Shown: piece after piece, positions 52,094 to 61,313 of the stretch
Layout: every line of letters starts with the position of its first letter
How positions within the stretch are numbered: the first letter of the stretch is position 1
DNA from: Croceibacterium atlanticum
Lineage (GTDB): Bacteria > Pseudomonadota > Alphaproteobacteria > Sphingomonadales > Sphingomonadaceae
Direction of reading: 5' to 3'
Assembly (NCBI RefSeq): GCF_001008165.2
Contig: NZ_CP011452.2
Span: forward strand, 2,790,001-2,854,000
DNA: 64,000 nt
Program-made: the position numbers and the translations under genes
The notes under the pieces: generated by a model
Databases searched by the model: none
What the model was told of the DNA's origin: nothing
The model's input: only the letters and a program-made list of their open reading frames with translations

Positions 52094-53509
52094 ATGGAAC
52101 GACTGATCGTCATTTCTAGTCTCGTTCATGCCTTGGCTGAAGGCGAAGCCGAAGCGCATGGAGGTGGCCTGCCGCAGCCAATTGTATCGGCAATGGCAGG
52201 TCGGAATGCGCTGTGGTTTGGCTGGTCCGGCAAAGTCACCGAACGCTTTACCGGTTCGTTGAAACTCGAATGCTGCGACGGGATGCGGATGGCGAGTGTC
52301 GATCTGGACGCCGCCGATATTGATGAGTTCGTGAATGGGTATGCCAACCGGACATTGTGGCCGATGCTCCACGGCCGTACCGATCTTGCGGAATTCGAAC
52401 GTCATTTTACGGACGGCTATGAGCGGGGCAATTCCCGTTTGGCCCGGTCAATTATGCCCTTAATCGAGGAGGACCACCTTGTCTGGGTGCACGATTATCC
52501 CTTGTTCCTGGTCGCAAACGAACTGCGCGCGTTGGGGTGCGACAACAGGATCGGCTTCTTCCTGCACACGCCCTGGCCGCACCGTTCGATACTGACCGCT
52601 CTGCCGGACCATGCCAGGATGGTTCAAGCCTTGCTGTGCTATGACGTGATCGGCTTTCAAACGGAAGATTACCGACAGGCCTTTCTCGATTATCTCGAGA
52701 GCGAACTCGGCATCTCTCCGATTGAGGATGACCTGATCGAATTCGAAGGCCGCTGTATCAGGGTTCTCGCTCTGCCCGTTGGTATTGATGCAGCCGAATA
52801 TCGAGATTTGCTGGCCAGCCCCGAGGCACGGGCCAGCCATCAGGCTTCCATGGAAAGCGCGAATGGCAGGAGCATGATCGCCGGAGTCGATCGGCTGGAC
52901 TTTTCAAAAGGGCTACCGCAGCGTTTTGCCGGTTATGACCGTTTCCTCTCCGCGCGGCCCGATATGCAGGAGCAGATCTTCCTGCTCCAGATCGCACCGC
53001 CCGCGCGCAATGACATTCCGTGCTACAGTCATATCCGCGAAGAACTCGAAGCTCTTTCAGGCCGCATCAACGGCAAACATGCGACCTCGAACTGGGTGCC
53101 GATCCGCTATGTGAACCGTGAGCACAGCAGGCAGCAACTTGCGGGAATCTTCCGGGCGGCCCGGATCGGGCTCGTGACTCCGCTTCAGGACGGCATGAAC
53201 CTCGTGGCGAAGGAGTTCGTCGCGGCACAGGATCCTGAAAATCCCGGAGTGCTTATTCTGTCGAAATTCACCGGAGCGGCGGCTCAGCTGAAAGAGGCGC
53301 TCACCATCAATCCATTCAGCGCTGACGAATTGGCGGAAGCAATCGAACAGGCGCTCAAGATGCCGGTCGCAGAGCGCAAGCGTCGCTGGCGCTCGCTATA
53401 CGACATCGTGAACCGGGAAGATGCGGCTTGGTGGTGTGACAGTTTTCTCCAGCGACTGCGCGGCTCATCCGAAATCGAAAGGCCGGTGCTCTTGTCGCAA
53501 GCGGCATAG
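52094..53509 (+). CDS. otsA: Trehalose-6-phosphate synthase, divergent OtsA
   Basis: 471 residues, GT20 family. Conserved parts are LWFGWSGKVTERF, WVHDYPLFLVANELR, IGFFLHTPWPH, VDRLDFSKGLPQRF (the Arg and Lys that bind UDP-sugar phosphates) and LQDGMNLVAKEFVAAQDPEN. The N-terminal motif VSNR, whose Arg binds glucose-6-phosphate in E. coli OtsA (R9), is here ISSL, and the DYH of WIHDYH is DYP. So acceptor use may differ. No otsB phosphatase gene is nearby. It ends the operon started by the glycosyltransferase. Confidence 0.88.
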   Translation: MERLIVISSLVHALAEGEAEAHGGGLPQPIVSAMAGRNALWFGWSGKVTERFTGSLKLECCDGMRMASVDLDAADIDEFVNGYANRTLWPMLHGRTDLAEFERHFTDGYERGNSRLARSIMPLIEEDHLVWVHDYPLFLVANELRALGCDNRIGFFLHTPWPHRSILTALPDHARMVQALLCYDVIGFQTEDYRQAFLDYLESELGISPIEDDLIEFEGRCIRVLALPVGIDAAEYRDLLASPEARASHQASMESANGRSMIAGVDRLDFSKGLPQRFAGYDRFLSARPDMQEQIFLLQIAPPARNDIPCYSHIREELEALSGRINGKHATSNWVPIRYVNREHSRQQLAGIFRAARIGLVTPLQDGMNLVAKEFVAAQDPENPGVLILSKFTGAAAQLKEALTINPFSADELAEAIEQALKMPVAERKRRWRSLYDIVNREDAAWWCDSFLQRLRGSSEIERPVLLSQAA

Positions 53510-53923
53510 GAGCAATTCAGGCGTTCTTGCAGGGCCTGTCCAAAAGTCATGTCTTCACGCCAGATCGGGTGCGGACCCGAGAAGCCTGCCTTCGCGGGTC
53601 ATAAAAGCGCGCTTCGTCCGACAGGATGAAGAGATTGCGAGAGCAGAACGCCAATGCAGGAGGCACTGATTCAGATCAGTGCGCCGTCTACCACCTGATG
53701 GAAGAAGAGCTTCATGGATGGAGAGCTCTTACACCTTGTCTCTCTCAGCGGATGGGCTGCCAGCGCTCGCTTGTGGCGGTCCCGTAACTCCGATCGGAAA
53801 GCCGGATCGGCTGCCTGCCTTACGCAAATTAGCGTCCGCCAATTCGAGGCGTCGGCATGATCTTCATGCCGCTGGAAATGAAGGCCGGCCCAGTCTGGAA
53901 ATTGCCTTAGGGAAGGAAGCACG
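53510..53923. other. 414-base gap between otsA and the second yfdX gene
   Basis: Open frames exist on both strands but none has a good start or family look. The sequence should hold the otsA terminator and the yfdX promoter, but I cannot point to clear motifs. AAGGAAG just before 53924 is the ribosome-binding site. Confidence 0.45.
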
Positions 53924-54895
53924 ATGGATCAGAATAAGAAGTGCCGCAGATCACGGGTACTCAATCGGGTCTCGGTCAGAGGTCTCTATGCTGCGTTGCT
54001 CCTCGGCGTATCCGTCAGCGCAAGCGCTCAGGAAAGCGACAAGGAATCTACAGCCCCGCCGAGCCAAGCGGAGGCGACAGAAGCAGTTGGAGCATCTGTT
54101 GGCGAGAAAGCAGGTGATGAAGTCACCAAGAAGCGCGCCGAACTTCTTTCCGAAGCTGTGGAGGCGCTCCAGCAGACCAAACTTGCGATCGAGCATCTGG
54201 ACAAGCAAGACGGAAAGAAAGCGCTGGATGCCCTCGCGACAGCTACGGGCAGGCTCGACATAATCTTGGCTCGGGATCCGGGCCTTGCGCTGGCGCCCGT
54301 CGATGTCGTGACCAGCCGCACAGACATCATCGCGACAGTCGCCGACGTCAGGAAAATCCGGGACAGAATTGAAGCGCTCGTGAAGGAGGGGCGTCTGCAG
54401 GACGCGCGAGTGTTGATGGAAACCTTCGCCAGCGAGATTCGGATCCACACCACCAATATTCCCCTCGCAACATATCCTGCTGCCATCAGAGAGGCTGCTC
54501 GTCTCATCGATCAAGGCAAGTTGGCTGAGGCTAAATCCGCCCTCAACACTGCTTTATCGACCCTGGTGATCGAGGAAGAGGTTCTGCCGCTTCCGCTTTT
54601 GCGTGCTCAGGCGATGCTGAGTGCCGCAGAGAAACAGCTGCAAGACGGCTCTGCGAAGGCGGCGGACGAAGAGTCGGAGAAATCGCAAATCGACCCCACC
54701 ATCTTCATCGACAATGCCTCGTATCAGGTGGAGCTCGCGAGGGCTCTGACATACGGCAATGACAGCCTTTATGAGAAGCTTGCTCGGGACATAGAGGATT
54801 TGAAGAAAAAAGTCTCCGCCAAGAACGAATCGAGGGATCTGTTTGAAGCAATAGATAAGCAGATCGATAATCTCGAAACGACAGTTAATGATTGA
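53924..54895 (+). CDS. YfdX family protein (copy 2)
   Basis: 323 residues with a signal peptide (AALLLGVSVSASAQ) but no lipobox cysteine, so a soluble periplasmic protein, unlike copy 1. The YfdX domain shares with copy 1 the blocks RLDIILARDPGLALAPVDVV, TNIPLATYPAAIREAARLID and VLPLPLLRAQAMLSAAEKQL. Presence of two diverged YfdX proteins on one element matches the yfdX1-yfdX2 pair of the tLST, though here they are 42 kb apart. Confidence 0.88.
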   Translation: MDQNKKCRRSRVLNRVSVRGLYAALLLGVSVSASAQESDKESTAPPSQAEATEAVGASVGEKAGDEVTKKRAELLSEAVEALQQTKLAIEHLDKQDGKKALDALATATGRLDIILARDPGLALAPVDVVTSRTDIIATVADVRKIRDRIEALVKEGRLQDARVLMETFASEIRIHTTNIPLATYPAAIREAARLIDQGKLAEAKSALNTALSTLVIEEEVLPLPLLRAQAMLSAAEKQLQDGSAKAADEESEKSQIDPTIFIDNASYQVELARALTYGNDSLYEKLARDIEDLKKKVSAKNESRDLFEAIDKQIDNLETTVND

Positions 54896-54911
54896 CCAGA
54901 AGGAGGCGGAA

Positions 54912-55181
54912 TTGTCCGACAAACCCTTCCTTGAAACTGTTCCCAGAAAGCTTCCCTGGATACTGGCAGCTTTGCTGGCGATCGCTCTCCTCGTTTGGTT
55001 CATTGGCCCGTTTGGCCAGGAAGAGGAAAAGGAGGTAACCTATGTTCCTGGCGCTAAGGATATCAGCGGTGGGGAATTGATAGTAACCGAACCTGATCCC
55101 CTTGCAGTACCGGTGGAGCTGCCCAAGACGCCAATGACGCCTGTTCCACCTGAAAAGGCAGAGGCAGCTTCAGAACAATAA
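54912..55181 (+). CDS. Small single-pass membrane protein
   Basis: 89 residues if started at TTG 54912 (AGGAGG five bases upstream); an ATG at 54888 within the yfdX end would give 97. One membrane helix (PWILAALLAIALLVWFIGPF) is followed by a Pro- and Glu-rich tail outside the helix. No family recognised. It is coupled with YfdX copy 2, and both would meet at the periplasmic side of the inner membrane. Confidence 0.65.
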   Translation: MSDKPFLETVPRKLPWILAALLAIALLVWFIGPFGQEEEKEVTYVPGAKDISGGELIVTEPDPLAVPVELPKTPMTPVPPEKAEAASEQ

Positions 55182-55504
55182 CCGCGCCTCTCACTCTGCC
55201 GTTCCCCGATCCGCACTTTAGCCTCGCACTGACCTTTCACGTACTGGGTTGCCCGATATCGTGGTGGAGGCGCGGTTCTGGATGGCCTGGTACAAGCGAC
55301 TTTCGCAGGCTCCATCAAGGCCACATATACGTTCAAACCCTGCGTCGAATGGCGCGCGTATGAGAGTGTCGCATTATGCGCGCAGGGCGGAGTTACGCGG
55401 CGCGCGGACACGCTGCATTTCGCCGAATTTTCGGGTTCACCAGGAATTGAAACAGGTCGTCCTTCACCTAAATCAGTGCAGAATAACAGGTTGGAGGACT
55501 CACA
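55182..55504. other. 323-base gap before htpX
   Basis: No convincing gene. Its end carries an RpoH-like promoter (55446-55473) for htpX. The upstream part looks non-coding. Confidence 0.5.
55446..55473 (+). promoter_or_regulatory. RpoH-like promoter for htpX
   Basis: ATTGAA, 16 bases, CTAAAT. Same spacing and same -10 as the hsp20 promoter at 3280-3307. About 30 bases before the htpX start. Confidence 0.5.
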
Positions 55505-56374
55505 GTGAACACGATGAAGACATTCATTCTGCTCGCTGCCTTGACCGCGCTTTTCATGGGCCTCGGCTACATGATCGGCGGCTCCAGCGGCGCATTGATC
55601 GCGCTCGTACTGGCGGCGGCGATGAACTTTTTCACATACTGGAATGCGGACAAAATCGTATTGTCCATGCACAGGGCTCGCGAAGTGAACGCCACCAGCG
55701 CCCCTGAATTCTATGGAATGGTTCGTGAGCTCGCGATCCGGGCCGGTTTGCCGGTTCCAAAAGTCTATATTATCGATAGCCCTCATCCGAACGCCTTTGC
55801 GACCGGACGCGATCCCCGCCACGCTGCGGTTGCAGCAACGACGGGTCTCTTGCGCATGCTTTCGCACGAAGAGATCGCAGCCGTGATGGCGCATGAGTTA
55901 GGTCACATCCGCAATCGCGATACGCTGATTATGACGATGGTAGCTACGATCGCCGGCGCCATCTCCATGATCGCTAATTTTGGCTTTTTCTTCAGCAATG
56001 ACAACAGGTCCAATCCCTTGGCGCTGCTCGCAGCAGTCGTGGTCGCACCATTTGCGGCGATGATTGTGCAGATGGCTATAAGCCGTACTCGGGAATTTGG
56101 TGCTGACCGTGCCGGTGCGGAGATTTGCGGCAATCCTGCGGCCCTGGCTTCGGCTCTGAGGAAAATCGCCTCCCCGGCCCAGAGGATTCCTAACCCGGTT
56201 TCCGAACGCAATCCCGCAGCGGCACAACTCTACATCGTGCCAACGCACGTTTCAGAGCTGTTCTCGACGCATCCGGCGACCGAAAGGCGAATTGCTGCTT
56301 TGGAGGCTATGCGGGGCCAACAAACAAACCGAGTGAGGCGCCCCAATGCGATTGGGCGGCTTGGACGATGCTGA
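55505..56374 (+). CDS. htpX: Membrane zinc protease HtpX
   Basis: 289 residues. Four hydrophobic segments (about 7-26, 29-46, 141-165 and 171-192) and the zinc site H130-E131-x-x-H134 in [12 protein letters not shown], with E197 in REFGADRAG. HtpX degrades misfolded inner-membrane proteins under heat and envelope stress together with FtsH. The GTG start at 55505 has GGAGG seven bases upstream; an ATG three codons later is possible. Last cargo gene before the integrase. Confidence 0.93.
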   Translation: MNTMKTFILLAALTALFMGLGYMIGGSSGALIALVLAAAMNFFTYWNADKIVLSMHRAREVNATSAPEFYGMVRELAIRAGLPVPKVYIIDSPHPNAFATGRDPRHAAVAATTGLLRMLSHEEIAAVMAHELGHIRNRDTLIMTMVATIAGAISMIANFGFFFSNDNRSNPLALLAAVVVAPFAAMIVQMAISRTREFGADRAGAEICGNPAALASALRKIASPAQRIPNPVSERNPAAAQLYIVPTHVSELFSTHPATERRIAALEAMRGQQTNRVRRPNAIGRLGRC

Positions 56375-56449
56375 ATAGTCAGTAGCCGAGGTTGCGCGCC
56401 GTCGGTGTTCGTCAGGGATCAATAGCCCGACAAACCGGCGGCGCGAAAC

Positions 56450-57670
56450 CTAGGGGTGCTTTGGTTTTTCCATCTTTGCTAGCAACCCAGCAATATGTTC
56501 GTTCCAACAGCGCAGCGCTTCGCGCTTTTCATCTTTCCAGTCGTGACGCTGATAAATCCCTGCGACGCCAGCCCGTGATCCGCTAACGTGGTTCAGAACT
56601 GCTTCCGTGACTTCAAAGCGCACACCGAGTCTTTGAAAGCCCGTTGCCAATGTGCGCCGAAGGTCATGTAGGCGCCACGGCGGCATAGGATCACCGCCAT
56701 CTTTCTCCAAAAGATGGTCCAGCTTCAACTTTCCCTTATGATAGCCGGTGAACGGACCGCCGGTAGACGTTGGGAAAACCTTGCCGCGTCGGGGCCAATT
56801 TTTCCCTCCTGCGACACCATCCAGAACAGCTACCGCGAGATCGTTGAGGGGAACGCTGTTTGGCTCTCCATTTTTCGTCCTTTCCCCCCTTAGCGTCCAC
56901 ATGCGCTCGGCTCTATCCAGCTCTTCCCAGGTAAGCCCCGCCACTTCCTCGCGACGTTGGCCCGTCGTGATGAGCAGGCGCACGATCGGCCCGAAGCAGT
57001 GATGCGTTTTAGGGGCTTGCTTCCATATCCGGGGAAGCTCCTCATCGGACAACCAGCGGTCCCTAGGCTTGACAGGAGGCGGTGTCTCCATGCCCTCCAT
57101 CGGGCTACGTTCAATATCACCTCTGCTAACAGCCCAGCGGAACATGCGTCTCAAAACCGCGAAGACGTTGCGCTTGTTGGCAACTTGCTCAGCGGGCATT
57201 CGATCGAACACCGCCACGATGTCCGCTCGCGTAATGTGAGGCAGGGGCTTGTTGCTCAAGACCGGCTTTGCATGAAGCCGGAACGAACGCTTCACGAGAG
57301 TTATCCATCCCTTGCCCGTACATGATTGTGCGAACCGGTCGGCATAGTTGTCGAAGGCGAGATCGACGGCTTCCCGGCGTCGTTGTTTCTCCGCTTCGGT
57401 AGGGTCGGTGCCTTGCGCAATGAGCAAACTGAGCCGTTCAGCTTCAGCTCTTGCCGTAGTGGGTGTCCAAGGAGAACCATGTCCGCCGATCGTATACCGG
57501 CGTGTCTTGGATTCTCGCCCACCCATTCGATATTGCAGGATGTAGGATGCCGCACCGGATGAAGTGACTTTCATCCCGAAGCCTTTGATATCCTCGTCCC
57601 ATAAGAAGCCGGCAACGCCAGCCGAACGCATCGCATCGACCGCGCGCTTACCTATTCTTCCTGTAGCCAT
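56450..57670 (-). CDS. int: Tyrosine-type integrase of the ICE (P4-like)
   Basis: 406 residues from ATG 57670. N-terminal DUF4102-type arm-binding domain (FLWDEDIKGFGMKV), core-binding domain, then the catalytic domain with R239 (TTGQRREEVAGL), H335-x-x-R338 (LHDLRRT), H361 and Tyr373 (GIYQRHDW). All five catalytic residues are present, so it is probably active. It lies 135 bases from the truncated phaC, as expected for an integrase next to its attachment site. Confidence 0.94.
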   Translation of the reverse strand: MATGRIGKRAVDAMRSAGVAGFLWDEDIKGFGMKVTSSGAASYILQYRMGGRESKTRRYTIGGHGSPWTPTTARAEAERLSLLIAQGTDPTEAEKQRRREAVDLAFDNYADRFAQSCTGKGWITLVKRSFRLHAKPVLSNKPLPHITRADIVAVFDRMPAEQVANKRNVFAVLRRMFRWAVSRGDIERSPMEGMETPPPVKPRDRWLSDEELPRIWKQAPKTHHCFGPIVRLLITTGQRREEVAGLTWEELDRAERMWTLRGERTKNGEPNSVPLNDLAVAVLDGVAGGKNWPRRGKVFPTSTGGPFTGYHKGKLKLDHLLEKDGGDPMPPWRLHDLRRTLATGFQRLGVRFEVTEAVLNHVSGSRAGVAGIYQRHDWKDEKREALRCWNEHIAGLLAKMEKPKHP

Positions 57671-57719
57671 TTTCGAGCCTCCTGCAGGTGCTTTCCAGCA
57701 ATCACCCAGCAATCACCGA

Positions 57720-57830
57720 AGCGGAAAAAGCCGCCAAGAGACTGCTAGTGTAGCGCAGTAAGGCTTAGAAAAAAGGTCGAAAAATCAACGCTATACTACG
57801 CCCCAGTGCGCTTCCAGCGAAAATACCACA
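57720..57830. other. Right ICE-chromosome junction (attachment site region)
   Basis: Between the integrase and the first codons that align to phaC (near 57820) the sequence changes from ICE to host. No tRNA gene or tRNA fragment is seen. The exact crossover cannot be set without the left junction. It probably lies in 57,790-57,830. Confidence 0.5.
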
Positions 57831-58840
57831 TTCTCGATCTCTCGCCGCAAAACTCCCTGGTCAGGTTCATGGTCGATCAGGGTTATACTGTTTTCGCGAT
57901 TTCCTGGCGCAATCCGGGGCCGGAACAGCGCAATCTGGACATGGAATCCTATCGCCGCGACGGCGTGATGCGCGCCGTGGAAGCGGTGACCGACATCACC
58001 GGCGCCGAAAGCGTCCATGCTTGCGGCTATTGCCTGGGCGGCACGTTGCTGGCCATCGCCGCCGCCGCTGCCGCGCGGGATGGGGACAAGCGCTTCCATT
58101 CGCTGACATTCCTCGCCGCGCAGACCGATTTTTCCGAACCGGGCGAAATCGGGCTGTTCATTGACGAGGCGCAGGTCCGCTTTCTCGAAAACCAAATGTG
58201 GCAGCAGGGCTATCTCGACAGTTCGCAGATGGGCGGCGCCTTCCAGATGCTCCGTTCCGCCGATCTGGTCTGGTCGCGCGGAGTGCAGGATTACCTGCTG
58301 GGGGAACGGGCGCCGGTTAACGACCTGATGGCCTGGAATGCGGATGGCACCCGTATGCCCTATGCGATGCACAGCCAGTATCTGCGCCAGCTATTCCTCG
58401 AAAACGCGCTGGCCAGGGATCGCTTCCGCGTGGGCGGCTCCACCATCTCGCTGGAGGAGATTTCGGCGCCGTCCTATGTGCTGGGCACTGAAAAGGATCA
58501 TGTCGCGCCGTGGCATTCCGTGTGGAAGATCCATACGCTGACCGATTGCGACCTGCGTTTCGTGCTGACCAGCGGCGGGCATAATGGCGGCATCGTTTCT
58601 CCGCCGGGTCACCCGCATCGCCATTATCGCGGCCTGACCCGCAATGGCGGCAAACGCCACGCCGATCCCGATGCCTGGCTGGCCAGTGCCGAAGTGACTG
58701 AGGGCAGCTGGTGGACCGACTGGGCCAGATGGCTGGACCAGCATTCGGGCGAACCGGTTGCGGCGCGCAAGCCGGGCAATGCTCGCAAGGGCTATCCCGC
58801 GCTGGAAGATGCGCCCGGCCGCTACGTGCTCAAGCACTGA
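57806..58840 (+). pseudogene. phaC: Poly-hydroxyalkanoate synthase PhaC, N-terminus lost at the ICE junction
   Basis: About 344 residues are left of the usual 570-600. They begin with the family block KYHILDLSPQNSLVRFMVDQ, normally near residue 230. The catalytic triad is preserved: Cys76 in GYCLGG, D231 in GTEKDHVAPW and H259 in SGGHNGG. The upstream 220-240 residues should be at the other ICE end. The remaining frame opens at a GTG with no ribosome-binding site, so a working synthase is unlikely. Confidence 0.85.
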
Positions 58841-58855
58841 CCCGCCGGGACGCTT

Positions 58856-59098
58856 TCAGGCGAAAAGGTCCTGTTCTGCCTCAGCGGCGATTGGATCGGG
58901 TATTTCCAATTGCCAGCGTGCTTCATGTGCATGTGGCGGGAAGGCCGAACCCATGCAGAAATGGGCGCAGAAACGTGCCCATTCTTCCTGCCATCCATGG
59001 ATAGCCCGCGCATATTCCCAGGGGATGGAGGCAAGATCGAGAAAAGTGCTGACCGTGCGTTCAAAATCGGGAACGCCCGGCGTTGCAGTACAGGCCAT
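58856..59098 (-). CDS. Hypothetical protein next to phaC
   Basis: 80 residues from ATG 59098 (GGAGAG upstream), MACTATPGVPDFERTVSTFL at the start, later WQEEWARFCAHFCMGSAFPP. Trp- and His-rich, soluble. No family recognised. Convergent with phaC, 16 bases from its stop; probably a host gene. Confidence 0.5.
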   Translation of the reverse strand: MACTATPGVPDFERTVSTFLDLASIPWEYARAIHGWQEEWARFCAHFCMGSAFPPHAHEARWQLEIPDPIAAEAEQDLFA

Positions 59099-59324
59099 GG
59101 AAGCTCTCCGCGCAATTATTGGCGATCGGTTGCTTTTGCCCATTCTACGGCAGGCGGTTGGCCTGTCCGTTACGTAAACTACCCGATATAATTGATGCGA
59201 GGGGGCCTTCTAACCTTACTGCCTCCACCCCCCCGGAAGGTTCCGGAGGAAAGGGGCGGGCGGCAGCGATGTCTGGGGAGGCGTTTGCCGCCCGGTTCCC
59301 TTCCGGGCGGGTCAAACCCGCCGG

Positions 59325-59867
59325 TCAATCCAGCGTCAGATCTGCTTCGACAATTACCAGCGAAGGATCGCCATCGAAGTCGCGCGCAAAAAAGCCGAGC
59401 GCCTGTTCCACTTCCAGCGCCTTGTGATTGGCGCGATCTTCTATCGAACGCAGTTTCTTGATCCCGCGTTCACGGGCCAGGTCCGCCGCGTGGCGCAGCA
59501 GCGCCCAGCCGGCACCCTTGTCCGTATATTCCTGAGCGACGGCAATCGCCACTTCGGCGGTTTCCATGTGATCATCGGCCAGAACCATCAGGCTGGCCGC
59601 CAGTTCGCCATTCGCCGTATCATAAGCCAGCACATGTTCGCTGTGCCGATGGTCCACTTCCAGCATGGAGGCGATCTGTTGTTCGCTGACCGTGCCGCTG
59701 AAGAAACGGAAGCGCAGGTCTTCCGGGCTGACGCGTTTGAACAGGCCGGTCAGCACTTCGCCATCATCCGGCGTGACCGGGCGCAATTGCAGGGTGATCC
59801 CGCTGCGCGTTTCCAGGATCAGGCCCGGCGTATCGCCCAGCGTCGAATCGAGTGATTTTCCGGTCAT
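59325..59867 (-). CDS. GNAT-family N-acetyltransferase
   Basis: 180 residues from ATG 59867 with GGGAGGTG upstream. LQLRPVTPDDGEVLTGLFKR, the acetyl-CoA loop IAVAQEYTDKGAGWALLRHA and ARERGIKKLRSIEDRANHKA form the GNAT fold. It resembles the single-domain relatives of protein lysine acetyltransferase Pat. The substrate is unknown. Confidence 0.9.
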   Translation of the reverse strand: MTGKSLDSTLGDTPGLILETRSGITLQLRPVTPDDGEVLTGLFKRVSPEDLRFRFFSGTVSEQQIASMLEVDHRHSEHVLAYDTANGELAASLMVLADDHMETAEVAIAVAQEYTDKGAGWALLRHAADLARERGIKKLRSIEDRANHKALEVEQALGFFARDFDGDPSLVIVEADLTLD

Positions 59868-60001
59868 GTCTGCAGCACCTCCCATGGTTTCTGGCGCCAT
59901 TATTGCCTGCCGGTACTTAACCTATCGCGGCAAGGAGGGGTAGGGCATGGCGGGGCCGAAGCGTCGCCTGCGGCCAGAACCCGGCCATGACCAAGGCCGG
60001 A

Positions 60002-60253
60002 TCAGGCCGCTGTGAAATGTTCGACTATCGCGTGTTCCAGCGGATCGGTGAAGCGGATCGCCAGACGGCTCTCTGCCGATGCCTCGGTCTGGCCGCCAAA
60101 GGGGCCGAGGCCGCCGATCCAGAACTGGACCTTGCTGCCGATCACATTGCCAGTTGCACTTTCGGCGGTTTCGCAGCTTTCGCGGGACAAGCCGACCACG
60201 ACGACCTGACGGGAAAGCTCCTGCCCGTCCACATAAACACCCAGAGCCTGCAT
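60002..60253 (-). CDS. Hypothetical protein
   Basis: 83 residues, MQALGVYVDGQELSRQVVVV at the start, probably a small beta-rich protein (VQFWIGGLGPFGGQTE). No known family. An AGGGTTGG stretch precedes the ATG. Host gene upstream of and divergent from ku. Confidence 0.5.
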   Translation of the reverse strand: MQALGVYVDGQELSRQVVVVGLSRESCETAESATGNVIGSKVQFWIGGLGPFGGQTEASAESRLAIRFTDPLEHAIVEHFTAA

Positions 60254-60475
60254 TGCACATCCAACCCTAACGGCGCGCCTGTCCCCATTGGGCCCGGCGT
60301 GCTTCTGATTTAACCACAGTTACAGGCGGTTCGGCGGCAAACCGTTCCCGCGGGAAGGAAAAATAATCCGGAAAGGCGTCAGTTGTGCGACAGTCGGGGA
60401 CGGTTTGCCGATGGCTGGAAACGACCCGCCGAAACCTCCGGCCGCTTCGCGTGTTGGACTCGCGGAGGTATCCAC

Positions 60476-61312
60476 ATGGCAGCACGTGCCTATTGGCAAG
60501 GACAGATCAGGCTGGCGCTGGTTTCGATTCCGGTCGAAATCTATGCCGCGACCAAATCCGGCGCGAAAATATCCTTCCGCCAGATTCATGAACCCAGCGG
60601 CAAGCCGATTTCCTATGAAAAAGTGGCGCAGGGCGTGGGCCCGGTCGACCGCGACGAAATCCTGAAAGGCTATGAAGTCTCCAAGGGAAATTACGTCCTG
60701 CTGGAGGATGAGGAGATCGAGCAGGTCCGGTTGGAGAGCAGGAAGACGCTCGAACTCGTCCAATTCGTCGATAATGACGAGATCGATCCGCTCTATTTCG
60801 AAAAGCCTTATTACGTGGCCCCGGCCGACGAATTGGCTGAAGAAGCCTATGTCGTCCTGCGCGAGGCATTGCGTAAGGCGAAAAAGGTCGCGTTGGGGCA
60901 GCTATCCGTGCGCGGGCGGGAGAAGCTGGTGGCGATCAAGCCTTGCGGCAAGGGGTTGTTGCTGGAAACGCTGCGCTATGCCGACGAAGTGCGCGAAGGG
61001 CAGCAATTCTTCGACGATGTGGGCGATGACAAACCGGACAAGGAATTGCTCGATCTTGCCACCACGCTGATCGACAAGAAATCCGCCCCCTTCGATGCCG
61101 GCGAATATCATGATCGCTATGCAGACGCGCTGAAGAAGCTGGTCGAGAAGAAGGCCAGGGCCAAGGGCGGCAAACTGGTGGAGGGCGTGGAAGAACCGGC
61201 CGAGGGCGGATCCGGCGGCAATGTCATCGATCTGATGGCCGCGCTGAAGAAGTCCGTCGGGGAAGAGAAGCCGGCAAAGAAATCGTCCGCCAAATCCCGC
61301 AAGCGGGCCTGA
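60476..61312 (+). CDS. ku: Non-homologous end-joining protein Ku
   Basis: 278 residues from ATG 60476 (GGAGG upstream). MAARAYWQGQIRLALVSIPV, FRQIHEPSGKPISYEKVAQG and the Lys-rich tail (AKKSSAKSRKRA) are bacterial Ku. The dimer rings DNA ends at breaks and recruits LigD, encoded 1 base downstream of its stop. The basic tail binds DNA and helps threading. Confidence 0.96.
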   Translation: MAARAYWQGQIRLALVSIPVEIYAATKSGAKISFRQIHEPSGKPISYEKVAQGVGPVDRDEILKGYEVSKGNYVLLEDEEIEQVRLESRKTLELVQFVDNDEIDPLYFEKPYYVAPADELAEEAYVVLREALRKAKKVALGQLSVRGREKLVAIKPCGKGLLLETLRYADEVREGQQFFDDVGDDKPDKELLDLATTLIDKKSAPFDAGEYHDRYADALKKLVEKKARAKGGKLVEGVEEPAEGGSGGNVIDLMAALKKSVGEEKPAKKSSAKSRKRA

Positions 61313-61313
61313 C

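Noticed and set aside
53679-54263. 194-codon plus-strand frame before and across the start of yfdX copy 2
   Set aside because: It overlaps the yfdX coding region in another frame and has no family features; yfdX has a ribosome-binding site and a signal peptide.
57671-57805. tRNA gene or tRNA 3' fragment as attachment site next to the integrase
   Set aside because: No T-loop or CCA-like end sequence was found on either strand.
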